Shown here piece by piece: positions 8,033-16,214 of a stretch of DNA of 29,829 nt. The notes under the pieces were generated by a model. That model saw only the letters and a program-made list of their open reading frames with translations, made no database searches and had not been told where the DNA came from. Within the stretch, counting starts at the first letter, position 1, and each line of letters opens with the position of its first letter. Both the position numbers and the translations under genes were made by a program. The stretch is from Sporolactobacillus pectinivorans (GTDB taxonomy: Bacteria > Bacillota > Bacilli > Bacillales > Sporolactobacillaceae): contig NZ_NXGA01000001.1 in assembly GCF_002802965.1 (NCBI RefSeq), positions 2,486,718 through 2,516,546 of the forward strand. The letters run 5' to 3'.

Positions 8033-9229
8033 CTAACGTACCATCAGGGAAATATTCCCCGCGGTGATAATGATTGTCAATGCAAGAAAAAACATCAGCG
8101 AAACAACCGCGAGTGCGGAAAATAAGTAAAACATACTCTTTGCCATGATCACCAGAGAATCGGTGACCGCTCCCTTTCCAAGCGGCTGCAAAACAGCCGC
8201 AGCTACGTTATAGATAAATGCCAGAGACAGTACTTTAAGAAGTGGAAAAACTGTAATACAAAATAAGATGAGAAGACCGACGATACCGACAGTATTCTTT
8301 AAAATGACTGATGCGCCGATCACTGTATCAGCTGCTTCAGTAAACATCCGACCGACTACAGGAAGAAAATTTGCCGTAAAAAACTTTGCGGATTTAACCA
8401 TCAGTCCGTCTGAGATTGCCGCGGCAGCGCCTTGAACAGACATGACGCCAAGAAAAACGGCAAAAAAAGCGGCAAGTGTGAACAGCGCGACGTTTCTCAA
8501 CAGGTCGCTTAATTTAGTCAGTTTATAATCATCCGAAAGCGTGCTGACGATGCTCAGCAGGGCTGACATAAACAGAAGAGGCAGAATGAATACAGAGACG
8601 AGCCATCCGGAAATATTGACAAGAAATATAATCAAAGGATGAAAAAAAGCAACCGAAGCTGCGCCCCCCGCCGCTGCCGTCAGCCCGAATATCAGTGGAA
8701 TAAGAGCGAGAAGAAAATGGCTCATGGTCTGCACTGTATCACTCGTATAACCGATGGCCAATCTGAAACTGTTGAGCAGAAGAATTAATAATACAAGTGT
8801 GACCACAATATAAGCCACCTTTGAAACCGTCTTAACTTCAAAAGCAGATTGAATGGCCTGCAGCAGCGTTGAGAAAACAGAGAGCATGATTAGTGTGCCA
8901 AGAAGCTTGCTGTTCACAACCAGCTCATTGAGAAAAAAATGAAGCAGTCCGTCAAACAGCTTTTTTAAAAAGCCTTGCTTATCAGATTGGACAAAGTTTT
9001 TGAAATTTGGGTTCGTTTCCGGAAGATACCCATTGTAATCATTTGCAACTTGATTCCAGTACGATTCAATTTGACTGGTACTGATACTGCCTAGCTGCTC
9101 TTTCGACCACTGTTCAGGTGTGGAGTTGCCCTGGGCTGAGGCCGTTTGAGTCTGAAAAAGGAAAAATACAAAAATGGTCAAGGCAAGAAAAAGCAGCCAT
9201 GAATGAGAGCCCGTCCAGACAGTTTTCAT
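8033..9229 (-). CDS. spoIIIAE: Stage III sporulation protein AE
   Basis: SpoIIIAE is the large polytopic membrane subunit of the SpoIIIA complex. The 398-aa protein has a signal peptide or first helix (about 10-32, ending SAQ). A short extracellular region with IESYWNQVANDYNGYLPE follows, then about seven or eight hydrophobic helices from residue 110 to the end. The ATG follows the spoIIIAD stop with no gap, and the spoIIIAD 3' end (GGAGG plus a G-run) doubles as ribosome site, suggesting tight coupling. Confidence 0.95.
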   Translation of the reverse strand: MKTVWTGSHSWLLFLALTIFVFFLFQTQTASAQGNSTPEQWSKEQLGSISTSQIESYWNQVANDYNGYLPETNPNFKNFVQSDKQGFLKKLFDGLLHFFLNELVVNSKLLGTLIMLSVFSTLLQAIQSAFEVKTVSKVAYIVVTLVLLILLLNSFRLAIGYTSDTVQTMSHFLLALIPLIFGLTAAAGGAASVAFFHPLIIFLVNISGWLVSVFILPLLFMSALLSIVSTLSDDYKLTKLSDLLRNVALFTLAAFFAVFLGVMSVQGAAAAISDGLMVKSAKFFTANFLPVVGRMFTEAADTVIGASVILKNTVGIVGLLILFCITVFPLLKVLSLAFIYNVAAAVLQPLGKGAVTDSLVIMAKSMFYLFSALAVVSLMFFLALTIIITAGNISLMVR

Positions 9230-9631
9230 TTACCCCCCTCCTACTTGCGGCATCAGATTCATCACTGTATCAACAATCGCAGTCAGTATCGGAATGGCCA
9301 TCACAAGAATGGCGATTTTCCCTGCAAGTTCAATTTTCCCTGCAAGCGCACTCTGACCCGCATCTTTGGCAATCTGCGCACCGAATTCAGAGATATAAGC
9401 AATACCAATAATTTTAAGCACAGTCGCAACATACACACTGTTCAAATGCGCGGTTTCAGCCATTCTTTTCAGCATGTCCATGACCAGCTTGATCTGATCG
9501 ACAAGCATGATAAAGATAAAAGTGCCGACGATCACAGTCAGCAGGAGAGCAAATACTGGATTCTTTTCTCTGAGAATAAGCGCCAGAAAGGTCGCCGCCA
9601 GGCCAAGGCCGACAATTTGCAAAATATCCAT
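9230..9631 (-). CDS. spoIIIAD: Stage III sporulation protein AD
   Basis: SpoIIIAD is a 133-aa membrane protein of the SpoIIIA complex, with about four hydrophobic helices. The start MDILQIVGLGLAATFLALILRE is typical, as is the later IGIAYISEFGAQIAKDAGQSALAGKIELAGK. It is related to SpoIIIAC and ends with a Gly run whose codons form the spoIIIAE ribosome site. Confidence 0.95.
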   Translation of the reverse strand: MDILQIVGLGLAATFLALILREKNPVFALLLTVIVGTFIFIMLVDQIKLVMDMLKRMAETAHLNSVYVATVLKIIGIAYISEFGAQIAKDAGQSALAGKIELAGKIAILVMAIPILTAIVDTVMNLMPQVGGG

Positions 9632-9641
9632 AAGTTCATCC

Positions 9642-9845
9642 TTACATGAACAAGAAAACGTTTTTTATTTTCACAAATAGGTCGTCAATCATTGTAGCGG
9701 CCATATACAGAATGACGACAAAACCAATCAGAGTAACCCATTGCGCCCAGTCGTCTTTTCCCATCTGTTTAAGTACGGTTTGGATCATCGCGACAATGAT
9801 GCCAATCCCCGCAATCTGAAAGATCGTATTCACGTCCAGCGACAT
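9642..9845 (-). CDS. spoIIIAC: Stage III sporulation protein AC
   Basis: SpoIIIAC is a 67-aa protein with two transmembrane helices (about 8-27 and 34-54). It matches the family in MSLDVNTIFQIAGIGIIVAMIQTVLKQMGKDDWAQWVTLIGFVVILY. It is normal in length and lies 10 nt before spoIIIAD. Confidence 0.95.
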   Translation of the reverse strand: MSLDVNTIFQIAGIGIIVAMIQTVLKQMGKDDWAQWVTLIGFVVILYMAATMIDDLFVKIKNVFLFM

Positions 9846-9893
9846 CCGGGTCCCCTCCTCTCTTCGGAAACATTAGGACCTGTTAGATTCAAT

Positions 9894-10409
9894 TCAGATA
9901 CAGATGAGTACAATCAGAATTCCGGCAAGAAATCCGAGACTACGCGTCATTTTCTCATTTGCCCGCTGCCTGGCGCGTGCTTCCTCCTCTTCACGTTCAA
10001 GGTGGGCAAGCGCCAGATGAATATGTTTCTGTTGATTTTCAGCATCTTCTGTACCCAATGTTGACCCAAACTGTAAAATCACTTCTTTTTCAGGCTTGCT
10101 CATCGACGTTTCCGGCCAGAACTCATCTGCAGCCTGTGGCCAGGCATCATGGAGCGGTACTCTGTCTAAAATCATTTTCTTCTGCAGAAGCTCGAAAAAA
10201 CGGGCCACCGGCTGAGGAAGCTGCACGGAGAGATGCACCGCCATATCATCGACCGGCACGCGTCCGTATACAATCTCGGCTTCTATTGACTGAAGCGCGG
10301 AACGCCATTGCCGGATTTCTCTCGGGCGGCTGCGATATCCATATGCAATCACAATACCGGCAGCTGTAGAAGCAGCAACAATCAGAATCGATCCCAAGAC
10401 CTGAATCAA
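9894..10409 (-). CDS. spoIIIAB: Stage III sporulation protein AB
   Basis: SpoIIIAB is a 171-aa membrane protein distantly related to GspF/type IV pilus platform proteins. Helices lie at both ends (about 5-23 and 155-171). Between them are helical segments with the family features LQSIEAEIVYGRVPV, EKEVILQFGSTLGTED and the acidic LEREEEEARARQRANEK before the last helix. Its start overlaps the spoIIIAA stop by 4 nt (ATGA), a sign of coupled translation with the ATPase. Confidence 0.95.
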   Translation of the reverse strand: MIQVLGSILIVAASTAAGIVIAYGYRSRPREIRQWRSALQSIEAEIVYGRVPVDDMAVHLSVQLPQPVARFFELLQKKMILDRVPLHDAWPQAADEFWPETSMSKPEKEVILQFGSTLGTEDAENQQKHIHLALAHLEREEEEARARQRANEKMTRSLGFLAGILIVLICI

Positions 10410-11350
10410 TGCCAGATCTCCTCCTCTGCGGCGATCGACCGTCCGAGTTTATCAAGCACGGACATCCTGCAGCCCATGCTTAAGTTTGCCCGTGATAAAA
10501 TGACATAGCGGTCAAACATGCGAGCTTCAAGCAGTGGTGCAAGTGAAGGTCTGCTTTTCAGCTGGGTCAGAGAAAAACCGTGCGCCGATGCCATGACTGA
10601 AACACCTGCATTAAGTGCTTCAAACATTGCTTCCATATCTTCTTTTCTGCCAATCTCATCAACAATCAGTACTTCAGGGCTCATTGAACGTATCATCATC
10701 ATCATTCCCTCCGCTTTTGGGCATGCGTCGAGGACGTCCGTTCTTTCTCCGACATCGTTCTGTGGCACCCCTGCAACGCATCCGGCGATTTCCGAGCGCT
10801 CATCGATAATTCCCGTTTTTTTCGCGGGAATACATCTATCAGGAATTCCCCCACTGATCATCCGTGTCAGGTCACGAAGCAGTGTTGTTTTACCGGTCTG
10901 AGGGGCTCCGATAATCAGTGTGCCCAGCCATCGACCCTTCTGGTAAAGGTATGGTACTAATGGCAGAGCAGCTCCTATTTTCTGCTTGGCCAGCCGGATA
11001 TTAAAAAAAGTCACATCACGAATCCGGAGCACATGGCCATTTTCCGTGATGACACGTCCTGCCAGCCCAATTCTGTGGCCGCCGCGGATCGTGACATAGC
11101 CGCGTTTCAGTTCTTCTTCCATCGTGTATAAAGAGTACCGGCTGATTCTCTGAAGCATCTGCACCGCATGCTCTTTTTTAAAGATCGGCAAGTCCTCATC
11201 AGGCGTTTCCCAGCAGCTATTGGAGACAATCAGTTCCAGCGGACAACCTGTGCGCAGCCGGATTTCTTCCAAATTATTCCTCACATGTTCAGGCGTCCTG
11301 AGAATGACGGCTTGAAACAACTCTGGCAGTAATGACAAAATACTGTCCAA
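10406..11350 (-). CDS. spoIIIAA: Stage III sporulation protein AA (secretion-type ATPase)
   Basis: SpoIIIAA is the ATPase of the SpoIIIA complex, related to type II/IV secretion ATPases, and is needed for late forespore gene expression. The 314-aa form has GYVTIRGGHRIGLAGRV (85-100), Walker A GAPQTGKTT (148-156) and a Walker B-like LIVDEIG (228-234). TTG at 11350 is chosen as start: AGGTGG lies 5 nt before it, and MDSILSLLPE aligns with the known MNEIAAVLPD start. A GTG three codons further upstream lies inside that ribosome site. It is the first gene of an unbroken AA-AH operon. Confidence 0.95.
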   Translation of the reverse strand: MDSILSLLPELFQAVILRTPEHVRNNLEEIRLRTGCPLELIVSNSCWETPDEDLPIFKKEHAVQMLQRISRYSLYTMEEELKRGYVTIRGGHRIGLAGRVITENGHVLRIRDVTFFNIRLAKQKIGAALPLVPYLYQKGRWLGTLIIGAPQTGKTTLLRDLTRMISGGIPDRCIPAKKTGIIDERSEIAGCVAGVPQNDVGERTDVLDACPKAEGMMMMIRSMSPEVLIVDEIGRKEDMEAMFEALNAGVSVMASAHGFSLTQLKSRPSLAPLLEARMFDRYVILSRANLSMGCRMSVLDKLGRSIAAEEEIWH

Positions 11351-11431
11351 TATAACCACCTAGCTTCTTAAAACAGTTTCTGGTCGTTGATCAGCTTCAC
11401 GAAATTATTCTTTTTAGTCCTGCTTTCATTC

Positions 11432-11459
11432 AATATATGCATGCCTGTCCTCGATATGC
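11432..11459 (-). promoter_or_regulatory. Candidate SigE promoter of the spoIIIA operon
   Basis: On the minus strand GCATATC (11459-11453) and CATATATT (11439-11432) are 13 bases apart. They resemble the mother-cell SigE consensus (-35 KMATATT, -10 CATACAHT), with six of seven and seven of eight positions matching. The predicted start near 11425 leaves a leader of about 75 nt. SigE control of spoIIIA is established in B. subtilis; the site itself is inferred here. Confidence 0.6.
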
Positions 11460-11505
11460 TCACAGCCTGCTTTTATGGCAGCTATTTCACCGTCACCCAA
11501 AAAAA

Positions 11506-11542
11506 GTGTAAAAAAATAAGCCCCCTTTTTCGGGTGCCTATT
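11506..11542 (-). terminator. Rho-independent terminator of efp
   Basis: On the minus strand a hairpin with arms at 11542-11532 and 11525-11515 (one mismatch, one G-U pair, 6-nt loop) runs straight into a T-rich tract. It lies about 30 nt after the efp stop and separates efp from spoIIIA. Confidence 0.75.
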
Positions 11543-11573
11543 CTTAATTAATTATTCTTAAAGAGCCACATAA

Positions 11574-12131
11574 TCAGGCGCGTGAAACATAAAGTCCGGA
11601 CCGAGTATCAATAACTAGTTTGTCCCCTTCGTTGACAAAGAAAGGAACACTGACCACGTACCCGGTTTCAAGAGTCGCCGGCTTTGATCCGCCGGAAGCT
11701 GTGTCTCCTTTAATCCCCGGCTCGGTTGCGCTCACTTCAAGCACAACAGTATTAGGAAGCACAACTCCAATTGTCTCACCTTCATAAGATTGGATGTTAA
11801 CTTCCATGTTTTCCTTGAGAAAATGAAGCTGATCCTGAATCTGGCTGGCGTCCAGATCCATTTGCTCAAAAGTTTCCATGTCCATAAACGTGTAAGCGTT
11901 ACCGCTGGAGTACAGGTACTGCATCTTACGATTGTCTATGCGAGCAGGATTGACTTTTTCACCACCGCGGAATGTTTTTTCCTGAATTGCCCCGGTTCTG
12001 AGATTTCTCAGCTTGGACCGGACAAATGCCGCTCCTTTACCCGGCTTAACGTGCTGAAACTCAATGACAGATAAAATATCTCCGTCAACTTCAATGGTTA
12101 GACCCGTTCGAAAATCATTTACCGAAATCAT
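11574..12131 (-). CDS. efp: Elongation factor P
   Basis: EF-P binds the ribosome between the P and E sites and rescues stalling at polyproline stretches. The 185-aa protein has three beta domains. Domain I contains [12 protein letters not shown], whose Lys32 is the residue modified in Bacillus EF-P. The C-terminal signature [34 protein letters not shown] is complete. The start is ATG with AAAGGAGG 6 nt upstream. In B. subtilis the neighbours are papA upstream and yqhV downstream; both are missing here. Confidence 0.98.
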   Translation of the reverse strand: MISVNDFRTGLTIEVDGDILSVIEFQHVKPGKGAAFVRSKLRNLRTGAIQEKTFRGGEKVNPARIDNRKMQYLYSSGNAYTFMDMETFEQMDLDASQIQDQLHFLKENMEVNIQSYEGETIGVVLPNTVVLEVSATEPGIKGDTASGGSKPATLETGYVVSVPFFVNEGDKLVIDTRSGLYVSRA

Positions 12132-12205
12132 TGTCTTCCTCCTTTAAAATACTCCGCACTCAGTGCAGCCCATACCGGCTAAGCCCCTTCCCGGCAGTAA
12201 AGAAC

Positions 12206-12298
12206 ACTTGTGAAGACAAGACGGTCGCCCCTCAGAATCAACGGATGCAAGCTTTTCCCGTTGGTGAGAGATTGCAGTCGATAGCTGTCCTCACAAGT
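12206..12298 (-). other. Possible structured RNA in the efp leader
   Basis: Two 13-base segments (12286-12298 and 12206-12218) can pair along their whole length with a single G-U, closing a loop of 67 nt. Inside, CAACGG (12239-12244) pairs with CCGTTG (12258-12263), and TGCAA (12246-12250) pairs with TTGCA (12272-12276). The two helices cross, which would make an H-type pseudoknot. A TAGAAT hexamer on the minus strand (12308-12303) could serve as a -10 box starting transcription near the stem. I recognise no known riboswitch or leader class. No gene is seen in 12132-12352. Confidence 0.4.
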
Positions 12299-12352
12299 CA
12301 TTATTCTAAATCGGTGCAGACTAAAAACCACTCTGAATATTTTACCACAGCG

Positions 12353-12868
12353 CTACTCTTTTGAATAGTTTTCAGAATTCGGTTTTTCCTCAATATCAAA
12401 GGCAATCGAGTAGCCAATAAAAAGTCCATATAATGCAAATAAACAGGCTGTCGTTGTCAATGTATTCCAGCCAATACGGTTAATTGCGGGCAGCCCCGGC
12501 AACCAGCGTCTGAGCACAATAAAAACAACTGCCCAGAGAATTAGCCCGTATCCGATGCCGACCCAGACTGATTTCAATTTACTCAGTGTAAATTGAAAAA
12601 TCAGGGCAATAGGAATTGAAAGCAGACTAAGTCCGGCAATCGCCAGAAATTGACCGGCAATCGCCTTCTTCCACGATCCCAGCGGAAATGGAGCAAAAAG
12701 GAGTTCCGGACCAACCGAAGAAAAGTTGAGTAAATGACAGATCATTGCCGTCGTGCTCCATAAAAGGCCGCCGCACAGTCCGATGACTGAAGCACGACCA
12801 AGAGATTTTTCAAGTTTGTTTTTGGGAGCTTCTTTCTTTGCTTTCGTTCTTCGAATTTTTCTTGCCAT
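12353..12868 (-). CDS. yqhR: Conserved membrane protein YqhR
   Basis: This is a 171-aa integral membrane protein of unknown function. A Lys/Arg-rich cytoplasmic N-terminus (MARKIRRTKAKKEAPKNK) precedes about four helices, at roughly 28-48, 68-95, 100-121 and 135-155. The features FFSS/NFSSVGPELLFAPFPLGSWK and IGYGLILWAVVFIVLRRWLPGLP agree with the Bacillus YqhR family. The start is ATG at 12868 with GAGGAG 7 nt before it. It is divergent from yqhQ. In B. subtilis aroQ and papA lie between yqhR and efp; here nothing does. Confidence 0.85.
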   Translation of the reverse strand: MARKIRRTKAKKEAPKNKLEKSLGRASVIGLCGGLLWSTTAMICHLLNFSSVGPELLFAPFPLGSWKKAIAGQFLAIAGLSLLSIPIALIFQFTLSKLKSVWVGIGYGLILWAVVFIVLRRWLPGLPAINRIGWNTLTTTACLFALYGLFIGYSIAFDIEEKPNSENYSKE

Positions 12869-12912
12869 CGCCATGCTCCTCAGAATCATACATACTGACC
12901 TAAATTATGCCC

Positions 12913-12942
12913 ATGCCCAAAACTGCTTATGCCCAAAACCGC
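12913..12942. repeat. Short direct repeat upstream of yqhR
   Basis: ATGCCCAAAACTGC (12913-12926) and ATGCCCAAAACCGC (12929-12942) are direct repeats 16 bp apart, with a third partial ATGCCC at 12907. They lie in the divergent yqhR/yqhQ interval, 45 bp or more before the yqhR start. They may be half-sites for a regulator or a simple duplication. No clear promoter was found in 12869-13128. Confidence 0.5.
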
Positions 12943-13128
12943 CAATTCAATAATGTGCAGAGCCAGTGTGAAAATAGAAAAATGGAGGGAAACTAGATTG
13001 TTTTCAAGAAATTTTTCTAATATCGGTACTTCTTCCTAGAGGTTTTTGAACATTTCGGGTAGAATAAAATATGTATAAGTAATTCATGAAAATTAATCTA
13101 TTACTTCCAGAATCGGGCTGATCATTTT

Positions 13129-14076
13129 ATGACAGAAAATCTTCCTATATATGGCGGGCAGGCAGTGATTGAAGGCGTCATGATGGGCGGAAAATATACG
13201 ACTGTTACTGCTGTCCGCAGAAAAGACAATTCTGTTACTTTTTTCGAATGTGCGAAAAAGCAGTATCCGTCACTGAAGTTTTTGAAAAAGATCCCGATTC
13301 TTCGCGGCATCATAGCTATATTTGAAGCAAGTGCGGTTGGGACGAAACATTTAAACTATGCATCTGAGGTTTATGATGAAGAGCCTTCAGAAGATACAAA
13401 AATTGAGAAAAAAGCACCAAGAGGCTTAAGTTCCTGGATTGGGCTCACAGCGTTGGGCATTATATCTTTCTTATTTGCTAAATTTGTGTTTACACTTGTT
13501 CCGGCGTATGTGGCCAGCCTTTTTGAGCCATGGATCAACGGCAGGGCCGATCAGGTGTTGCTTGAAGGATTTTTTAAAGTGCTCCTGCTTATGGGCTATA
13601 TTTATTTTATTTCATTGACTCCAATGATGAAAAGACTGTTTCAATATCATGGATCTGAGCATAAAGTAATAAATACCTTTGAAAGCGGCGAAGCATTGAC
13701 CGTGGAAAATGTGCGGAAGCATTCGAGACTTCATTATCGCTGCGGATCAAGCTTCATCTTATTCACGGCATTAATCAGCGTTTTTTTATACTTTTTTGTA
13801 CCTACGAATCCCTTATGGCTCCGCCTGGTCACCCGTATTCTTCTGATACCCCTTGATCTTGGCCTTGCCTTTGAAATTCTGAAATTAACAAACAGTGTTC
13901 GCAACATACCTGTGCTGCGCTGGCTGGGATACCCCGGACTGTGCGTCCAGCTGCTGACAACTAAAGAACCGAACGATGAACAAATTGAAATAGGGATACA
14001 GGCTTTTGAGAAAATGCGTGCCTGTGAGTCCACCATCGAAAAAAACCGACAGTCCTCTCTTAGTCAGGTGCTATAA
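13129..14076 (+). CDS. yqhQ: DUF1385 membrane protein YqhQ
   Basis: This is a 315-aa protein of the DUF1385 family, conserved in Firmicutes, with no established biochemical role. The N-terminus IYGGQAVIEGVMMGGKY is diagnostic. RGIIAIFEASAVGTKHLNYAS follows, then membrane helices (about 103-127, 142-163, 204-223, 228-250) and the signatures YHGSEHKVINTFE and HSRLHYRCGSSF. The ending GLCVQLLTTKEPNDEQIEIGIQAFE is also typical. The ribosome site before the ATG is weak (GGGCTGA). It is followed by yqhP in the same direction. Confidence 0.93.
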   Translation: MTENLPIYGGQAVIEGVMMGGKYTTVTAVRRKDNSVTFFECAKKQYPSLKFLKKIPILRGIIAIFEASAVGTKHLNYASEVYDEEPSEDTKIEKKAPRGLSSWIGLTALGIISFLFAKFVFTLVPAYVASLFEPWINGRADQVLLEGFFKVLLLMGYIYFISLTPMMKRLFQYHGSEHKVINTFESGEALTVENVRKHSRLHYRCGSSFILFTALISVFLYFFVPTNPLWLRLVTRILLIPLDLGLAFEILKLTNSVRNIPVLRWLGYPGLCVQLLTTKEPNDEQIEIGIQAFEKMRACESTIEKNRQSSLSQVL

Positions 14077-14099
14077 AAATCTTGCGGAGGTGAATGTCC

Positions 14100-14501
14100 G
14101 TGAAAACTTTTTTCTATTCGCTTGCCTTTTCACTGATCATTGCGCTCGGAATTTTCGGATTGCTTACTAAAATTTTCAGCAACCCGACTGCTCTGCTTGT
14201 GCAGTTGATGATTGTTGCCTGTGTCATCGTTGTCGGTCTCTTCTTTTTCAAGCGGCTTGCGGAAGGTACGGGAAACAACGACCAGGCGCTGTATAGAAGA
14301 GCGGCAAAACAATCAGTCAGGCGCCATAAAGACTCTGCACTTACCCGAAGGATACGCGGCATTCATCCGTCAAGACTGAAAGTCATTTCAAATGGTTCGT
14401 CACGCTCGTTTAAAGAATCACGACAGCCGTCAAAAGATCACGGCCATTTAACCGTCATCGAGGGTAAGAAAAGCAAGAAAAAGAAGAGGGTCTTATTCTG
14501 A
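14100..14501 (+). CDS. yqhP: Small membrane protein YqhP
   Basis: This 133-aa protein of unknown function has two N-terminal hydrophobic helices (about 5-24 and 32-51) and a strongly basic, Ser-rich C-terminal tail ending KKSKKKKRVLF. Position and shape match B. subtilis YqhP, downstream of yqhQ. GTG at 14100 is preferred because GGAGG is 9 nt before it. An in-frame ATG at 14094 is only 3 nt from that site but cannot be excluded. The basic tail may contact RNA, DNA or lipid head groups, but nothing in the sequence decides this. Confidence 0.8.
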   Translation: MKTFFYSLAFSLIIALGIFGLLTKIFSNPTALLVQLMIVACVIVVGLFFFKRLAEGTGNNDQALYRRAAKQSVRRHKDSALTRRIRGIHPSRLKVISNGSSRSFKESRQPSKDHGHLTVIEGKKSKKKKRVLF

Positions 14502-14522
14502 GTATTTTTTAATAGCGCACTG

Positions 14523-14548
14523 AAGGATTGGCTGGTCAGCCAATCCTT
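14523..14548. terminator. Bidirectional hairpin between yqhP and the patatin gene
   Basis: A near-perfect palindrome with arms AAGGATTGGCT and AGCCAATCCTT and a GGTC loop is followed by TTTT on the plus strand. It sits between two convergent genes. The U tract is short. Confidence 0.6.
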
Positions 14549-14594
14549 TTCGCGTTTATAGCAAGAGTTTAATCTGCACCTTTTCTTATCGATA

Positions 14595-15476
14595 TCAATA
14601 AGACCATTTTTGCAAAAAACGTTCAGTCTCCTTTGCACCAATTTGGTAAAGCTTATTTTTCTCATCAGATGATATCTGGAAGTCTTTTGTTGTTACACTC
14701 TTTACCGGAATCACAATCACATTCGAATCCTTCAATTTTTCTATCGTCCTCTCGTCATGCGCCTCATGCATCGCAGTGAATATTCCGCGGAATAATTCGA
14801 CTGCATTTTGAATTTTAGGGCGGTTTTCAGTTTCACCGTCTGTTGTCTGAAGGCCAAGAAAAGGTCTGGTGGGCAAACCATCCTCCCGGTCAAATATCCA
14901 AATCGGAAAATTACTCAAAATTCCACCATCAACTATGAGCGAGCGTTCTCCATTTCCGTCAAACAGCGATATCGGTTCAAAAAAGAACGGTAAACCGGCA
15001 CTCATCCTTACAGCTCTCGCTATTGAAAAGGAACCGGGATTAATTCCATAATCCGGCAAGTCGTCAGGAATCACGGTAAGTCTCCCTTTTGAAACATCGG
15101 ATACGATGATTTTCAATGAGCCTTGCGGTAAGTCGGAAAAAACCGAGATGCCTTTCCGGGAAAGCGCTTCTTCCAGCCAGTCTTCTAGTGAATCTCCACG
15201 GTACAAACCCATTTTGAAATAGACACGCAGCCATTTATAAAAGGGAAAGCGGATATAGGCGGGCGCATCGAGCAGCTTCCTAGTATCCATCTCATCAATT
15301 AATTTTTTCATCTCGGAAGCTGTGTATCCAGCCATTAAGAGAGCAGCAACGATTGAACCCGCACTCGTCCCCGCGGCCCTTTTAAATCGATAGCCTGATT
15401 TTTCAAGCCTGTCAAGTGCACCCGCAAACGCCAACCCCTTGATTCCTCCTCCTGAGAAGACTACATCTATCCACAC
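14595..15476 (-). CDS. yqhO: Patatin-like phospholipase (YqhO family)
   Basis: This patatin-family serine hydrolase, probably a lipid acyl hydrolase, has 293 aa. It has the oxyanion loop SGGGIKG (8-14), the nucleophile elbow GTSAG (36-40, Ser38) and the dyad Asp in VDGGILSNFP (Asp183). The intermediate RMSAGLPFFFEP is usual in bacterial RssA/YqhO-like members. There is no signal peptide, so it is likely cytosolic or peripheral. The start is GTG, with a G-rich GGGGGGAGG ribosome site. It lies downstream of mntR on the same strand, as in B. subtilis. The substrate is unknown. Confidence 0.9.
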   Translation of the reverse strand: MWIDVVFSGGGIKGLAFAGALDRLEKSGYRFKRAAGTSAGSIVAALLMAGYTASEMKKLIDEMDTRKLLDAPAYIRFPFYKWLRVYFKMGLYRGDSLEDWLEEALSRKGISVFSDLPQGSLKIIVSDVSKGRLTVIPDDLPDYGINPGSFSIARAVRMSAGLPFFFEPISLFDGNGERSLIVDGGILSNFPIWIFDREDGLPTRPFLGLQTTDGETENRPKIQNAVELFRGIFTAMHEAHDERTIEKLKDSNVIVIPVKSVTTKDFQISSDEKNKLYQIGAKETERFLQKWSY

Positions 15477-15523
15477 AGGCCTCCCCCCTTTTAATACATT
15501 AAATGATCGACAACACAGAAACA

Positions 15524-15547
15524 GACCGGAAACAGGAGTTTCCGGTC
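15524..15547 (-). terminator. Hairpin after mntR
   Basis: A 10-bp perfect stem, GACCGGAAAC (15524-15533) with GTTTCCGGTC (15538-15547), closes a 4-nt loop about 35 nt after the mntR stop. The following minus-strand sequence is only moderately T-rich, so it may attenuate or protect the message rather than fully terminate it. Confidence 0.4.
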
Positions 15548-15581
15548 ATCAAATGTAAGTGCACTCTATTAAATTGAAAGG

Positions 15582-16013
15582 CTATTCATCTAAATCTTCG
15601 CTTCTCTCCTTAATTTCGAGCAGCTGATCCACACGTTTTGGATCTTCCTCAAAATATTGGACAACATCGCCGATTCGGTCAATTGAGTCCCAGCTCAAAT
15701 GGTGCTCGATCCCTTCCACGTCTTTATATACATTTTCTTCACTGACACCAATCAGTTTCAGAAAATCTTCCAGTAGCTCGTGTCGGTACACCAGCCTCTT
15801 CCCCATTTTCTTCCCTTTGGGTGTCAGGATAAAGCCCCGATATTTTTCATAAATCAGATACTGGTCCTTATCCAGTTTCTGAACCATTTTTGTCACGGAC
15901 GAAGAGTGGACATCCAATGCCTCGGCAATATCAGAGACCCTTGCATATCCCTTATCCTGAATCAACCAGTAAATCCGCTCGATGTAGTCTTCCATACTTG
16001 GAGTAGGCGACAT
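15582..16013 (-). CDS. mntR: Manganese-responsive transcriptional regulator MntR
   Basis: MntR is a DtxR-family repressor that binds Mn(II) and shuts down manganese uptake genes such as mntH and mntABCD. The 143-aa protein has an N-terminal winged helix ([44 protein letters not shown]). All metal ligands seen in B. subtilis MntR are kept: Asp9, Glu12, His78, Glu100, Glu103 and His104. It lacks the SH3 domain of DtxR/IdeR, as expected. ATG at 16013 is preferred over the adjacent ATG because of spacing to GGGGGAG. No MntR box was recognised nearby. Confidence 0.95.
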   Translation of the reverse strand: MSPTPSMEDYIERIYWLIQDKGYARVSDIAEALDVHSSSVTKMVQKLDKDQYLIYEKYRGFILTPKGKKMGKRLVYRHELLEDFLKLIGVSEENVYKDVEGIEHHLSWDSIDRIGDVVQYFEEDPKRVDQLLEIKERSEDLDE

Positions 16014-16154
16014 CATGTCTCCCCCTAACAACATCCCATAGTCACTTCCACCATGTTACTATAAGAGCGCTTAAAAAACAAGAAAGCCTGACCAGCTGTT
16101 TTCATTGCTGCAGAGGGGCGGACAAGAATGATTGACGTGACCTTTATAACTGTC

Positions 16155-16183
16155 TTTAAAAAAATTCAATAAATCGTTATAAT
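16155..16183 (+). promoter_or_regulatory. Candidate promoter of the rhodanese gene
   Basis: TTTAAA (16155-16160) and a perfect TATAAT (16178-16183) are 17 bases apart. Transcription would start near 16190, about 25 nt before the gene. Confidence 0.5.
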
Positions 16184-16214
16184 GAATTGTGAATAGTTTT
16201 GGGGGGAAATTGGT

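Noticed and set aside
12131..12364. Plus-strand 77-codon frame between efp and yqhR
   Set aside because: It has no ribosome site, opposes both flanking genes and is better explained by the palindromic leader.
16014..16214. MntR operator or autoregulatory site in the mntR/yqhL interval
   Set aside because: No palindrome of the expected MntR type was found; only a plausible yqhL promoter is visible.
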